From positions 496,001-560,000 of the forward strand of contig CAWEKI010000006.1 of assembly GCA_963809695.1 (NCBI GenBank): a stretch of DNA of 64,000 nt, read 5' to 3'. Numbering within the stretch: the stretch's first letter is position 1; each line of letters starts with the position of its first letter. Position numbers and translations under genes: made by a program. Shown one piece after another: positions 24,022-33,356 of the stretch. The DNA is from JAGDMJ01 sp963809695. GTDB lineage: Bacteria; Bacteroidota; Ignavibacteria; UBA10030; UBA6906. A model generated the notes under the pieces. It saw nothing but the letters and a program-made list of their open reading frames with translations. It was not told the origin of the DNA and searched no databases.

Positions 24022-26376
24022 ATGGCCGACGAAAAAAAAGGACTACAACTCCTCTCGCTGTTGCGGAAGGTCTACTTCTCGCGAAACGTCGTCACGAAGT
24101 TCGCCATAGGACTGACGTTGACGGTGTTCCTTGCCCTCCTTTTTCCACGTGGCGAGGCAATTGAGCTCGATTACAAGGTAGGCGGAATCTGGGCGCAGAA
24201 AGACCTTATTGCGCCTTTTTCGTTTCCCATCCTTCGCGATGAGCGGGAATACACGAAAGACGTGGAAGAAGCAAAAGCGAAGGTCCTGGACGTCTTCGAG
24301 CGGGATACGGTCGAGGCCGAGAGTCAGCTTGTACAACTGAATGAATTCTTCAGGGAGCTGTCGGATGCCCTGAAGCTCCGCGATGCATACAAGCGGGATA
24401 TTCGGAAACATCTCCCCACGGAGAACGCTGATTCGATGGCTTTTGCCGCGGCTGCGGGAGCTCTGGAGATACCATTCACGGAGAAGGAGTGGGACCTCCT
24501 CGGCGCCCTTGCCGCCACTGGCAGGCTCAGGGAGATGGGGCAGTACCTGGACGCGACCATCCGTGAGTATCTCCGCACCGGCATCCTTGATCGGAACAAG
24601 AACACTCTTTCTCATGCCGAGATTGCCGTGCGCAGGGGCACCAGCGAGGAGGTCATCCCGCGGGCGCGCGTGTACGATCAGACCGATATTGTCTCGCTTC
24701 TGGACCAGGATCTGCAGGCGCGGCACAAGTCGGACAACAGCGCCGCCGGGCTCGCGTACAAGATCGGCATCATGCACGTTCTCCCGAACTTGAAATTCAG
24801 CCGCGCGGCCACCGACCAGGCCATCACAGCGGCGGCGGACCAGGTGCCGCGCACCGTCGGCTTCGTCCAGGAGAACGAACGCATCGTCAGCAAGCATGAA
24901 CGCATCACTCCCGACATCAAATTGAGGCTGGATTCTCTCCGCCGCGCCAAGGCCGACCGCGGACCGGAGGCCAACACACCGTCGCAGTTGTTCGGCACGA
25001 TCCTGCATGTGACGCTCGTCGTGATGCTGTTCGGGATCTATCTCTATCACTTCCGCAAGAGGATCTTCACCAACAGTCGCCGGCTGACGTTGATCGCCCT
25101 GCTGATCCTGCTCGAAGGGCTCTTCGCCTATCTGACGCGCGAGCTGGATATCAATGCTCCGCTCGAGTACCTGATTTTCGTCCCCGTTGCATCCATGCTC
25201 CTCACGATCATCTTTGATTCGCGGGTGGGCTTCTACGGCACCGTGATCATTGCCTTTGTGGTCGGCGGCATCCGCGGCAACGATTATGCCATCGCCCTGG
25301 TGTCGCTGGTTGCCGGAGCCCTCTCGGTGTATTCCGTGCGGGACATGAAAAACCGCACCCAGATCTTCCGCTCGCTCGGATTCATCTTCCTCGGCTACGG
25401 CCTCTCCATTGTCGCGCTGGGTCTCGAACGGTTCGAGACCATGCCCGTGCTCTTTGAGCAGCTGAGCTTTGCGCTGGTCAATGCCATCGTTTCGCCGGTG
25501 CTGACGTACGGCTTGCTGATCTTCCTGGAGCGGGTCTTCAAGGTGACCACGGACCTGACCCTTCTGGAGCTCGCACATTTCAATCACCCGCTCCTGCGCA
25601 TGTTGGCCGTGCAAGCACCCGGGACATATCATCACAGTATGTCTATGGCCAGCCTGGCCGAGGCCGCGGCTTCGGCCGTCGGGGCGAACGAGGTGCTGGC
25701 GCGCGTGGGGGCGTATTTTCACGATATCGGCAAGATCGAGAAGCCGACCTATTTCATCGAAAACCAGAAAGGGGCGCGCAGCAAACACGACAAGCTTTCA
25801 CCGCGCATGAGTTCGCTCATCATTGCCGCGCACGTCAAGGATGGCATAGCGCTTGCCCGCGAGTATCACCTGCCGGAGGAAGTGGTGGAATTCATCCCGA
25901 TGCACCATGGGACTACCCGGATCGATTTCTTCTATCAGAAGGCCCTGCAGCTTGCCCAGAACTCCGAGGACGAGACCAAGATCGACGAGATCAAGGAACA
26001 GGACTACCGGTACCCCGGCCCAAAGCCGCAAACGAAAGAGACCGGCATCATGATGCTTGCCGATGCGGTTGAGGCGGCGGTACGGACCGTCGACGAGCCC
26101 ACGCCGCAGCGCATCGAGGCTGCGATCGGCGAGCTGATCAAGAAGCGCTTCGAGGAGGGGGAACTGGATGAATGCCCGCTCACGCTGAAGGATCTTACAA
26201 AAATCAAGGCGGCGTTTCTGAATGTCCTCGTGGGTGTCTACCACAACCGCGTCCGGTACCCTGAGCCCGCGTCGAAAAAAAAACCGCCACAGCAGGTAGC
26301 CGCTGAGACTCCGCCGGCAGAGTCCGCCCCGGCGGCGCGCCTTGGCAAAACGATCAGGGAGATCGACAGCCAATGA
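24022..26376 (+). CDS. pgpH: 7TM-HD domain phosphodiesterase (PgpH-like)
   Basis: Members of this family hydrolyse cyclic di-AMP. The 784-residue protein has a TM near the N-terminus, an extracytoplasmic 7TMR-HDED region (about 45-330), a cluster of seven TM helices (about 335-520), and a cytoplasmic HD domain with HHSMSMASLAE, YFHDIGK and a later HH pair (PMHHG). The C-terminus is Pro/Ala-rich. GTG at 23992 is in frame, but ATG at 24022 fits the promoter. The stop overlaps the xerD start (ATGA). Confidence 0.9.
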   Translation: MADEKKGLQLLSLLRKVYFSRNVVTKFAIGLTLTVFLALLFPRGEAIELDYKVGGIWAQKDLIAPFSFPILRDEREYTKDVEEAKAKVLDVFERDTVEAESQLVQLNEFFRELSDALKLRDAYKRDIRKHLPTENADSMAFAAAAGALEIPFTEKEWDLLGALAATGRLREMGQYLDATIREYLRTGILDRNKNTLSHAEIAVRRGTSEEVIPRARVYDQTDIVSLLDQDLQARHKSDNSAAGLAYKIGIMHVLPNLKFSRAATDQAITAAADQVPRTVGFVQENERIVSKHERITPDIKLRLDSLRRAKADRGPEANTPSQLFGTILHVTLVVMLFGIYLYHFRKRIFTNSRRLTLIALLILLEGLFAYLTRELDINAPLEYLIFVPVASMLLTIIFDSRVGFYGTVIIAFVVGGIRGNDYAIALVSLVAGALSVYSVRDMKNRTQIFRSLGFIFLGYGLSIVALGLERFETMPVLFEQLSFALVNAIVSPVLTYGLLIFLERVFKVTTDLTLLELAHFNHPLLRMLAVQAPGTYHHSMSMASLAEAAASAVGANEVLARVGAYFHDIGKIEKPTYFIENQKGARSKHDKLSPRMSSLIIAAHVKDGIALAREYHLPEEVVEFIPMHHGTTRIDFFYQKALQLAQNSEDETKIDEIKEQDYRYPGPKPQTKETGIMMLADAVEAAVRTVDEPTPQRIEAAIGELIKKRFEEGELDECPLTLKDLTKIKAAFLNVLVGVYHNRVRYPEPASKKKPPQQVAAETPPAESAPAARLGKTIREIDSQ

Positions 26377-27275
26377 ACCGGTACTGCGAAGCCTATCTCC
26401 AGTTCCTCTCCCTCGAAAAGAATGCCTCGCCCAATACCATTGCATCGTACCGGCTGGACGTCGCGCGTTACCTTCGCTTTCTCGAACAGCGGAACATCCG
26501 GGACCTGGACGACGTGACCGAACAGCTCGCCGCGGAATTCCTCCGCTCGCTGCATGATGCGGGGCTGTCGCCGCGATCGGTCACCCGCAACTTTTCCGCC
26601 ATCCGGGGATTCCACAAGTTCCTGCTCGGCGACGAGGTGACCAAGCGGAACCCGACGGAAGCCATTGATTCCCCCCGGCTTGCCCGTACGCTCCCGGATG
26701 TCCTGACGCAAGCCGAAGTGGAATCGATCCTGAACCAGCCGGCGCCGTCCAACCAGGACACCCGCCAGCTCTGGTTGAGGGACAAAGCCGTCCTTGAAGT
26801 GCTCTATGCAACCGGAATCAGGGTTTCGGAGCTCATCCGGCTGCGGCAGTCGGACGTTCATCCGGAGTCCGGCATCATCCGGGTCTTCGGCAAAGGGTCC
26901 AAGGAGCGTCTCGTGCCGATCGGCCGGCCTGCGCTGCAATGGATCGAGCGCTATGCGGTGAACTGCAGAGCGTGTCTGCGCCGGCGGGATTCCTCGCAGG
27001 ATGTGCTGTTCCTGAACGCCCGTGGCAAGCCGATCACGCGCATGGCGATCTGGAAGATCGTACAAGCGTATGCCAGGAAAGCCGGCGTCAGAAAGGAAGT
27101 GCATCCGCACACCTTCCGTCATTCATTTGCGACGCACCTGCTGGAAGGAGGTGCGGACCTCCGGGCCGTCCAGGAAATGCTCGGCCATTCGGATATCTCC
27201 ACAACGCAGATTTACACCCATATCGACCGGGAATACCTGAAGGAAGTGCACCGCACGTTCCACCCGCGCGGCTGA
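26373..27275 (+). CDS. xerD: site-specific tyrosine recombinase XerC/XerD
   Basis: Resolves chromosome dimers at dif. The 300-residue protein has an N-terminal SAM-like core-binding domain and a catalytic domain with the six expected residues: Arg in TGIRVSEL, Lys in GKGSKERL, HTFRHSFATHLL (HxxR), GHSDIST and the nucleophile Tyr in TQIYTHID. It starts in an ATGA overlap with pgpH. Absence of phage or island genes nearby supports a housekeeping Xer rather than an integrase. XerC or XerD cannot be separated by eye. Confidence 0.93.
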   Translation: MNRYCEAYLQFLSLEKNASPNTIASYRLDVARYLRFLEQRNIRDLDDVTEQLAAEFLRSLHDAGLSPRSVTRNFSAIRGFHKFLLGDEVTKRNPTEAIDSPRLARTLPDVLTQAEVESILNQPAPSNQDTRQLWLRDKAVLEVLYATGIRVSELIRLRQSDVHPESGIIRVFGKGSKERLVPIGRPALQWIERYAVNCRACLRRRDSSQDVLFLNARGKPITRMAIWKIVQAYARKAGVRKEVHPHTFRHSFATHLLEGGADLRAVQEMLGHSDISTTQIYTHIDREYLKEVHRTFHPRG

Positions 27276-27291
27276 GACAAAGGAGCATTAA

Positions 27292-27336
27292 TGGCGTGCT
27301 GCAATGCTGACCGTTCTGTACAGGCGAATGAATGAA
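27292..27336 (+). CDS. possible 14-aa leader peptide with a Cys-Cys pair
   Basis: AAAGGAG sits 5 nt before an ATG that encodes MACCNADRSVQANE and a TGA. It is 50 nt upstream of the cysteine desulfurase-like gene. Two adjacent Cys codons at positions 3-4 would stall ribosomes when charged tRNA-Cys is low. No clear terminator/antiterminator pair is visible downstream, so the role is speculative. Confidence 0.3.
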
Positions 27337-27386
27337 CGCAGCTGATTTTGCGGTGCACCCCGGATCACCATCAACGGAGGCAATTC

Positions 27387-28817
27387 ATGCTGTGGACGGA
27401 TCTCCGGAGGGAGATTGTAGGATGTGACAGATGCGTTCCGGTTCTGGACGGCAGCGAGCGCCCATATATTTTCCTGGACAATGCCGCCAGCACGCCTGCG
27501 TTCAGGCAGGTGCTGGACGCCGTGGAAAAATTCCTTCCCTGGTATTCCGGCGTGCACCGGGGAACCGGGTTCAAGTCGCTTCTGGCAACGGAGGTCTTCG
27601 ATGCTGCTCACGATGCGGTCGGCCGCTTCGTGGGAGCGGACCTGAGCGTCAATACGGTGATCTTCACGAAAAATACCACCGAGTGTGTCAACAAGCTTTC
27701 GAACAGGTTCAACTTCAAGCCGGGCGACCTGGTGATCACGACCATGCTGGAGCATCACTCCAACGACCTTCCCTGGCGGAAAAACGCTTCGGTGCAGCAT
27801 GTGGGGATCACACAGGACGGGCATCCTGACCTGCAGATGATGCGCCGGCTGCTGGAGCAGCACAAGGGGCGGGTAAAGCTCGTGGCGATCAATGGCGCCT
27901 CGAACATCACGGGGATCTGTTCCCCCATCCATGACATTGCCGTCTGGGCCCATGCTGCCGGCGCGAAGATCTTCGTGGATGCCGCACAGCTGGCCCCGCA
28001 CCGCGCAATCTCAATGCTGGCCGATGACGACCCGGGCCACATTGACTTTCTGGCGCTCTCTGCGCACAAGATGTATGCCCCGTTCGGCACCGGCGCGTTG
28101 ATTGGGCCCATGGCCTTCTTTGAACAGGGAGATCCGGATCTTGTCGGCGGCGGCGTGGTGGATGTGGTGACGCTTGAGACCGCCGTGTGGAACCGTCCAC
28201 CGCATAAAGAAGAGGCCGGCAGCCCCAACGTCGTGGGAGGCGTGGCGCTCGCGGAGGCGGTCACGATGCTCGAATCGATCGGCATGGAGAACATCGCGGC
28301 GCATGAGGCCGCGCTCCTTGAATATGCCTACCGGCGGCTCAAGGCTATCCCCGGTCTTCAGTTCTATGGCCCCACCGAGGATCTCTCAGACAAGCTCGGC
28401 GTGATCGCCTTCAACGTAGAAGGAGTGCATCACGCCCTCACGGCAGCCATCATCGGTACGGAAGGAGCCATCGGCGTGCGGAATGGATGCTTCTGCGCTC
28501 ATCCGTACGTGAAAGAGCTGCTGCATGTCTCGCCGGAGGATGACCGTAACCTTGCCGCGGAAGTGGTCTCCGGCAACAAGTCGCGCATGCCCGGGCTCGT
28601 ACGCGCGAGCCTGGGGTGCTATAACAACGAGGCAGATATCGATATGCTTGCTGAAATGCTCGAGCGTATTGTCAGGAAGGAATACAAGGGAAGGTATGTC
28701 CAGGACAAAGCGACCGGGACATTCCGTGCCGAGGGATTCTTTCCCAATTTTGAAAAGTACTTTTCGTTTGTCGGGCTGGCGGCCGACCGTGAGCGCCGGC
28801 ACTCGGAGGCTTCTTAA
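27387..28817 (+). CDS. class V aminotransferase, cysteine desulfurase-like
   Basis: PLP enzyme of 476 residues. It has YIFLDNAASTP, a PLP lysine in SAHKMYAPFGTG, VDAAQLAPH and the probable catalytic loop RNGCFCAHPY, all as in SufS/CsdA-type desulfurases. It is longer than SufS (about 410) with a C-terminal extension of about 60 residues. The start at 27387 was set by GGAGG at 7 nt; an upstream frame to 27348 lacks a ribosome site. No sufBCD or iscU genes are next to it, so the sulfur acceptor is not shown. Confidence 0.85.
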   Translation: MLWTDLRREIVGCDRCVPVLDGSERPYIFLDNAASTPAFRQVLDAVEKFLPWYSGVHRGTGFKSLLATEVFDAAHDAVGRFVGADLSVNTVIFTKNTTECVNKLSNRFNFKPGDLVITTMLEHHSNDLPWRKNASVQHVGITQDGHPDLQMMRRLLEQHKGRVKLVAINGASNITGICSPIHDIAVWAHAAGAKIFVDAAQLAPHRAISMLADDDPGHIDFLALSAHKMYAPFGTGALIGPMAFFEQGDPDLVGGGVVDVVTLETAVWNRPPHKEEAGSPNVVGGVALAEAVTMLESIGMENIAAHEAALLEYAYRRLKAIPGLQFYGPTEDLSDKLGVIAFNVEGVHHALTAAIIGTEGAIGVRNGCFCAHPYVKELLHVSPEDDRNLAAEVVSGNKSRMPGLVRASLGCYNNEADIDMLAEMLERIVRKEYKGRYVQDKATGTFRAEGFFPNFEKYFSFVGLAADRERRHSEAS

Positions 28818-28821
28818 TTCA

Positions 28822-29490
28822 ATGATTGACCAGTTGTATATTCTTCCGATCCTGTTGTTTTCAGTGATCATTCATGAGATAGCGCACGGCTGGACGGCGC
28901 TGATGCTTGGTGATCCGACCGCCAAGAATATGGGGCGGCTGACGCTGAACCCAATCCCGCACATCGACCTGGTCGGCTCGATCATCGTTCCGCTCTTCTC
29001 GTTATTCGCCGCAGGGAGTGTGTTCATTGCCTGGGCGAAACCGGTGCCGGTGGACCCGCGCAATTTCTCGCACTACAGAAGGGATGATCTGCTGGTGTCC
29101 GTCGCCGGACCGGTGTCCAACATTGTCCTGGCGCTCATTTGCAGTATCGCGGTGATCCTGCTTGCCATGGCCAACAAATCGATCGGCTCCTGGAACGCAC
29201 CGCTGGCAGACCAGGTCATAGTGTTCCTGCTCCGCATGTTTTACGGCGGCGTCTACCTGAACATCGTGCTGGCCGTTTTCAATCTGATCCCGGTGCCGCC
29301 GCTTGACGGCTCGCATGTTCTGGCGTCTCTCCTGCCGGGGAAGGTTGCCGCTGCCTACGCCCGGATCGGGTTTCTGGGTATTTTCGCGATTCTCTTTCTC
29401 ATGAGGGTTCCGGCGTTCAGCAGCGCGTTTCAGGGGGTCATCCGGGGACTGTTTGTTCCGTTCCGGATGCTGATCGAGAATTTTCTCTAA
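28822..29490 (+). CDS. site-2 protease family metalloprotease (M50)
   Basis: Integral membrane zinc protease of 222 residues. HEIAH (18-22) in TM1 is the HExxH motif, and NLIPVPPLDGSH near 155-166 supplies the third zinc ligand (LDG). A hydrophobic core of five to six helices surrounds them. No PDZ domain is present, so this is a short group III (FtsH-less) form, not RseP. The substrate is unknown. Confidence 0.88.
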   Translation: MIDQLYILPILLFSVIIHEIAHGWTALMLGDPTAKNMGRLTLNPIPHIDLVGSIIVPLFSLFAAGSVFIAWAKPVPVDPRNFSHYRRDDLLVSVAGPVSNIVLALICSIAVILLAMANKSIGSWNAPLADQVIVFLLRMFYGGVYLNIVLAVFNLIPVPPLDGSHVLASLLPGKVAAAYARIGFLGIFAILFLMRVPAFSSAFQGVIRGLFVPFRMLIENFL

Positions 29491-29507
29491 CAACGCATCG
29501 ACGTTTT

Positions 29508-30770
29508 GTGCACGAATATTCCTATTCCAACGACATCCTGATGGGAGAGGGAGTCGAGCTCCGGGCGGTTGCACAGGAGTTCGGAACTCCCCTCTATGTC
29601 TACAGCAAGCAGTCCCTCATCGATCATTGCCGCCATATCGAGCGTGCCTTTGAGGGACATCCGCATGTCACGTACTATGCCGTCAAGGCGAATGCAAACA
29701 GGCATATCCTCCGGCTGATCGCTGGAGAAAACTTTGGCGCCGATGTCGGGTCGCGGGGAGAGCTCTATCTTGCCCTGGAAGCGGACTTTCCCCCGGACCG
29801 CATTACATACAGCGGCGTGGGAAAGAGGGACGATGAGATCGCGTATGCGCTGCAACGGGGGATTCACGCATGTAACGTAGAGTCCGTGGAAGAGATCGGG
29901 ATCATCGATCAGATTGCCGGGCGGATAGGGACCACGGCGCGGATCCTGTTGCGCGTGAACCTGGATATCGATGCAGGCGGGCATGCCTACGTCTCCACGA
30001 GCCTGCGGCAGAACAAGTTCGGTATTCCGCGGCAGCAGGCGGCAGAAGTGTTGCGCGGAGCCTGCGCCCTGCGCCACATCGAGGTGCGCGGCATCCATAG
30101 TCACATCGGCTCGCAGATCACCCGCGGAGAGACATTCCTCCGCGCCGCCGAAGCGCTGGTGGCACTGGTGCGCGAACTCCGCGAGGGGGGCATACCGATC
30201 CACGAGGTGGACTTCGGCGGCGGGTTCGGGGTGCAATACCGGGGTTACGTAAGCCATCCCATGCTGCCGGCGGAGGAACCGGAGGAAATCAATCTCTCGG
30301 CGTCCACGCTCATCAGGGCTGTCCTGCCGATGCTGCAGGAGACCGAATGCCGGATCGCCATCCAGCCGGGGCGGTCCGTCATTGCCCATGCGGGCGTACT
30401 GCTCGTCAAGGTGCTTTACAGGAAAGAGATGGAAGGAAAGGTATTTTTAGTCGTCGACGGCGGGATGAACGACTTGATCCGGCCGAGCCTCTACCATTCG
30501 TACCACCAGATCGTGCCGCTGATCCTGGCCGGTCAACCGCACGAGACCGTGGATGTGGTGGGGCCGCTGTGTGAGTCGGGGGACTTCTTCGCGTTGGACC
30601 GTCCGCTTCCCCGCGTGCAGCGGGGAGACTACCTTGCGCTCATGTGTGCCGGCGCCTATGGCTTTGTCCTTTCGTCCAACTATAATGCGCGGGTTCGTCC
30701 GGCAGAAGTGCTCATTGACGGCAGCAGTGTTGAAGTGATCCGCAATCGTGAAACCGTAGAACAACTGTAA
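29508..30770 (+). CDS. lysA: diaminopimelate decarboxylase
   Basis: Last step of lysine synthesis: meso-diaminopimelate to L-lysine. The 420-residue PLP enzyme has the PLP Lys in YYAVKANAN, the glycine-rich phosphate site DFGGGFG, a HIGSQI strand and the active-site Cys region GPLCESGDF, which completes the second subunit's site. GTG at 29508 begins with VHEYSYSND, the usual LysA opening, so it is preferred although no strong ribosome site is seen. asd follows 13 nt later, giving a lysine/DAP pair. Confidence 0.95.
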   Translation: MHEYSYSNDILMGEGVELRAVAQEFGTPLYVYSKQSLIDHCRHIERAFEGHPHVTYYAVKANANRHILRLIAGENFGADVGSRGELYLALEADFPPDRITYSGVGKRDDEIAYALQRGIHACNVESVEEIGIIDQIAGRIGTTARILLRVNLDIDAGGHAYVSTSLRQNKFGIPRQQAAEVLRGACALRHIEVRGIHSHIGSQITRGETFLRAAEALVALVRELREGGIPIHEVDFGGGFGVQYRGYVSHPMLPAEEPEEINLSASTLIRAVLPMLQETECRIAIQPGRSVIAHAGVLLVKVLYRKEMEGKVFLVVDGGMNDLIRPSLYHSYHQIVPLILAGQPHETVDVVGPLCESGDFFALDRPLPRVQRGDYLALMCAGAYGFVLSSNYNARVRPAEVLIDGSSVEVIRNRETVEQL

Positions 30771-30783
30771 CAGGATACCATTC

Positions 30784-31776
30784 ATGAAGTCATGCAACGT
30801 CGCCGTTGTGGGCGCAACCGGGTTGGTGGGCAGGAAAATGATCCAGGTACTCGAGGAACGGCGTTTCCCCGTCGCTGCGCTTCGCCTCCTCGCCTCCGCG
30901 AAATCCGCCGGATTGAGACTGCCATTCAACGGCGCCGACTACACCGTGGAGGAGTTGACCCCCGATTCATTCAAGGGAATCGATGTGGCCCTTTTTTCCG
31001 CGGGCGCGTCAGTCAGCAAACAGTTCGCTCCCCATGCCGTGCGGGCGGGCACGCTCGTCATCGATAACAGCAGCGCCTACCGGATGGACGACGGCGTCCC
31101 CCTGGTGGTGCCTGAAGTGAACCGCCCGATGATCTTCCGGCACAAAGGGATCATCGCAAACCCCAACTGCTCCACCATTCAGATGGTGGTGCCCCTGAAG
31201 CCACTACACGACCGCTGGACGATCACCCGCATCGTGGTGGCAACGTACCAGTCGGTCACCGGCGCGGGCAAGAAAGGGCTGAGCCAGTTGGAAACGGAAG
31301 TTGCCGGGCATACGGTGCAGGACAAGAAATTCCCGCACCAGATTGCCTTCAACATTCTTCCCCAGGTCGACGTCTTTATGGAGGACGGCTACACGAAGGA
31401 AGAGCACAAGATGATGAACGAGACCAGGAAGATCATGGGGGACGATACGATCCGCGTGAACGCCACCTGCGTGCGGGTACCTGTCTACGGCGGCCACAGC
31501 GAGTCGGTAAGCGTGGAATTTGTGCAGCCGTTCGACCTGGCCGAAGCGCGGATGCTCCTGCGCAGCACGCCGGGCGTGATCGTGCAGGATGATCCGCAGA
31601 CGAGTGTCTACCCGATGCCGATCAATGCCTGGGAGAAGGATGAGGTGTTCGTGGGGAGGATTCGCCGCGATGACACCGTGCCGAGCGGCATGACGCTCTG
31701 GGTCGTGGCCGACAATCTCCGCAAAGGGGCTGCGACCAATGCCGTGCAAATCGCGGAAGAATGGATAAAGGGATAA
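30784..31776 (+). CDS. asd: aspartate-semialdehyde dehydrogenase
   Basis: Makes aspartate semialdehyde, the branch point to lysine, DAP, threonine and methionine. The 330-residue protein has the NADP-binding GATGLVGRKMI, the catalytic Cys in NPNCSTIQM and the substrate Arg/His region VPVYGGHSESV. CAGGATACC precedes the ATG. The TAA overlaps the ddl start. Together with lysA it links aspartate metabolism to peptidoglycan precursors. Confidence 0.96.
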   Translation: MKSCNVAVVGATGLVGRKMIQVLEERRFPVAALRLLASAKSAGLRLPFNGADYTVEELTPDSFKGIDVALFSAGASVSKQFAPHAVRAGTLVIDNSSAYRMDDGVPLVVPEVNRPMIFRHKGIIANPNCSTIQMVVPLKPLHDRWTITRIVVATYQSVTGAGKKGLSQLETEVAGHTVQDKKFPHQIAFNILPQVDVFMEDGYTKEEHKMMNETRKIMGDDTIRVNATCVRVPVYGGHSESVSVEFVQPFDLAEARMLLRSTPGVIVQDDPQTSVYPMPINAWEKDEVFVGRIRRDDTVPSGMTLWVVADNLRKGAATNAVQIAEEWIKG

Positions 31777-32906
31777 TGGATCGAAAACTCAGAGTGGGCG
31801 TCATCTTCGGCGGGAGGTCGGGAGAGCATGAAGTCTCCCTGGTCTCGGCCACCTCGGTGATCAATGCGCTCGACAAGGACAAATACGATGTGGTGCCGAT
31901 CGGCATCACCCAGGACGGGCGGTGGTTGAGTTCGGCCCAGGGGCTGAAACTTCTCAAGGAGAAGACCGGCATTGAGCAGGCGCCGGAATGCTTCCTGGTG
32001 CCTGAACCGAACCGGCAGGCACTGGTCGCCGCCGACAATGGCGAGATGCATTCGGCCCCGCTCGACGTGATCTTCCCGGTGGTGCACGGCACATACGGCG
32101 AAGACGGGACACTGCAGGGCCTGTTGGAGCTCGCCAACATTCCCTATGTCGGCGCGGGCGTCCTGGCCTCGGCGGTGGGGATGGACAAGATCGTCCAGAA
32201 GCAGATCTTCCAGCAGGAGAAGCTTCCCGTCGCCGGGTACATCTGGTTTCATTCCAGCGTCTGCCGGGCGCATCCGGAGCGTGTCGCCGCGTCCGTGGCG
32301 AAGAACCTGAAGTACCCGGTATTCGTGAAGCCGGCCAACACCGGATCGAGCGTGGGGATTTCCAAGGCGCACACCAGGAAGGAGCTGCTGGAGGCCCTGG
32401 CCCTGGCGATCGACTACGACAGGAAGGTGATCATCGAACAGGGCATCAACGGCATCCGCGAGATCGAGTGCAGCGTGCTGGGTAATGACGATCCTGTTGC
32501 CTCGGTGCCGGGGGAGATCGTCCCGTCCAATGAGTTCTATGACTACAATGCGAAATACGTGGACGGAAAGTCGGAGGCGATCATTCCCGCGAAGTTGCCG
32601 AAGCGCGTTGCCGGGGAGGTGCGGCGCATTGCTCTCCGGGCGTACAGGGCGCTCGACATCGCCGGCATGGCGAGAGTGGATTTCCTCGTGACACGGAAGA
32701 CCAACAGGATCTATCTGAACGAGGTCAACACCATTCCGGGCTTCACCTCCATCAGCATGTATCCGAAGCTCTGGGAAGCGTCGGGCATCGGGTACAGGGA
32801 TCTTCTGGACCGGCTGATCGAACTTGCGCTGGAACGGCACCGGGTGAAGAATGGCCTGCGCACAGTGTATAGGCCGGAGCGCGACTGGTACAAAGAAGAG
32901 CGTTGA
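31776..32906 (+). CDS. ddl: D-alanine--D-alanine ligase
   Basis: Joins two D-alanines for the peptidoglycan stem peptide. The 376-residue ATP-grasp protein has GGRSGEHEVSLVSA (12-25), VVHGTYGEDGTLQG, FVKPANTGSSVGI and the metal/ATP loop LNEVNTIPGFTS. ATG at 31776 overlaps the asd stop (TAATG); an ATG at 31761 is also in frame. The subfamily is the longer VanA-like type B with an insert around CRAHPERV. Confidence 0.95.
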   Translation: MDRKLRVGVIFGGRSGEHEVSLVSATSVINALDKDKYDVVPIGITQDGRWLSSAQGLKLLKEKTGIEQAPECFLVPEPNRQALVAADNGEMHSAPLDVIFPVVHGTYGEDGTLQGLLELANIPYVGAGVLASAVGMDKIVQKQIFQQEKLPVAGYIWFHSSVCRAHPERVAASVAKNLKYPVFVKPANTGSSVGISKAHTRKELLEALALAIDYDRKVIIEQGINGIREIECSVLGNDDPVASVPGEIVPSNEFYDYNAKYVDGKSEAIIPAKLPKRVAGEVRRIALRAYRALDIAGMARVDFLVTRKTNRIYLNEVNTIPGFTSISMYPKLWEASGIGYRDLLDRLIELALERHRVKNGLRTVYRPERDWYKEER

Positions 32907-32909
32907 TAG

Positions 32910-32948
32910 ACTCACCCACTCCAGGGGGGAGGAGGAGGGTAGGTGAGT
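32910..32948 (+). terminator. hairpin after ddl, weak terminator candidate
   Basis: ACTCACC (32910-32916) pairs with GGTGAGT (32942-32948) around a purine-rich loop, followed by only TTTC. It may slow or partly end transcription before the ftsB-like gene. Confidence 0.3.
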
Positions 32949-33002
32949 TTCATGGAATTTTCATCCGTGTCCATCTCTTTCATTCATCTGTGGAAAAGAC
33001 CC

Positions 33003-33347
33003 ATGGATAATCTCTTTTATCGGAAGCAAAAAAAGGGCTTCGACGCAAAAGCGATTGCCAAGAAGCTTCTCAAGAACAAGAAGCTCATGTTCACCCTTGC
33101 GCTTGCCGTGCCTCTGTGTGGCTATCTGGTCTTCGGGAACAGGGGCATCCTGCAAAGGGTCCGCTTGCAGCAGCAGAAGGCGGAGCTCGAGGTGAAGATC
33201 CGGCAGGCGGGAGAGGAGACGAAAAGCCTTCAGTCGCAGTCCAAGGCGCTGGATGGGGACAAGCGGGCGATCGAGAAGGTCGCGCGTGAGAAGTATGGCA
33301 TGGTACGCGAGGGGGAGAAAGTGTACAAAGTCAACAAAGGTCAGTGA
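33003..33347 (+). CDS. FtsB/DivIC-like septum formation protein
   Basis: The 114-residue protein has a basic cytoplasmic head (MDNLFYRKQKK), a single TM near 34-52, a coiled coil of about 45 residues (VRLQQQKAELEVKIRQAGEE) and the EKVAREKYGMVREGE motif at its end, which is diagnostic of FtsB/DivIC. It acts in the divisome with FtsL/FtsQ. ATG at 33003 is chosen because the longer frame to 32943 would add a non-conserved segment. Position between ddl and rarA suits a cell-wall/division cluster. Confidence 0.85.
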   Translation: MDNLFYRKQKKGFDAKAIAKKLLKNKKLMFTLALAVPLCGYLVFGNRGILQRVRLQQQKAELEVKIRQAGEETKSLQSQSKALDGDKRAIEKVAREKYGMVREGEKVYKVNKGQ

Positions 33348-33356
33348 GCGGGTGCC

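Noticed and set aside
24043..25788. 581-codon minus-strand frame opposite pgpH
   Set aside because: His/Asp/Gln-rich shadow without motifs; the plus-strand PgpH protein has clear domains.
26373..27275. xerD as an integrase marking a mobile element
   Set aside because: Housekeeping motifs and operon overlap with pgpH; no attachment repeats, phage genes or island composition seen.
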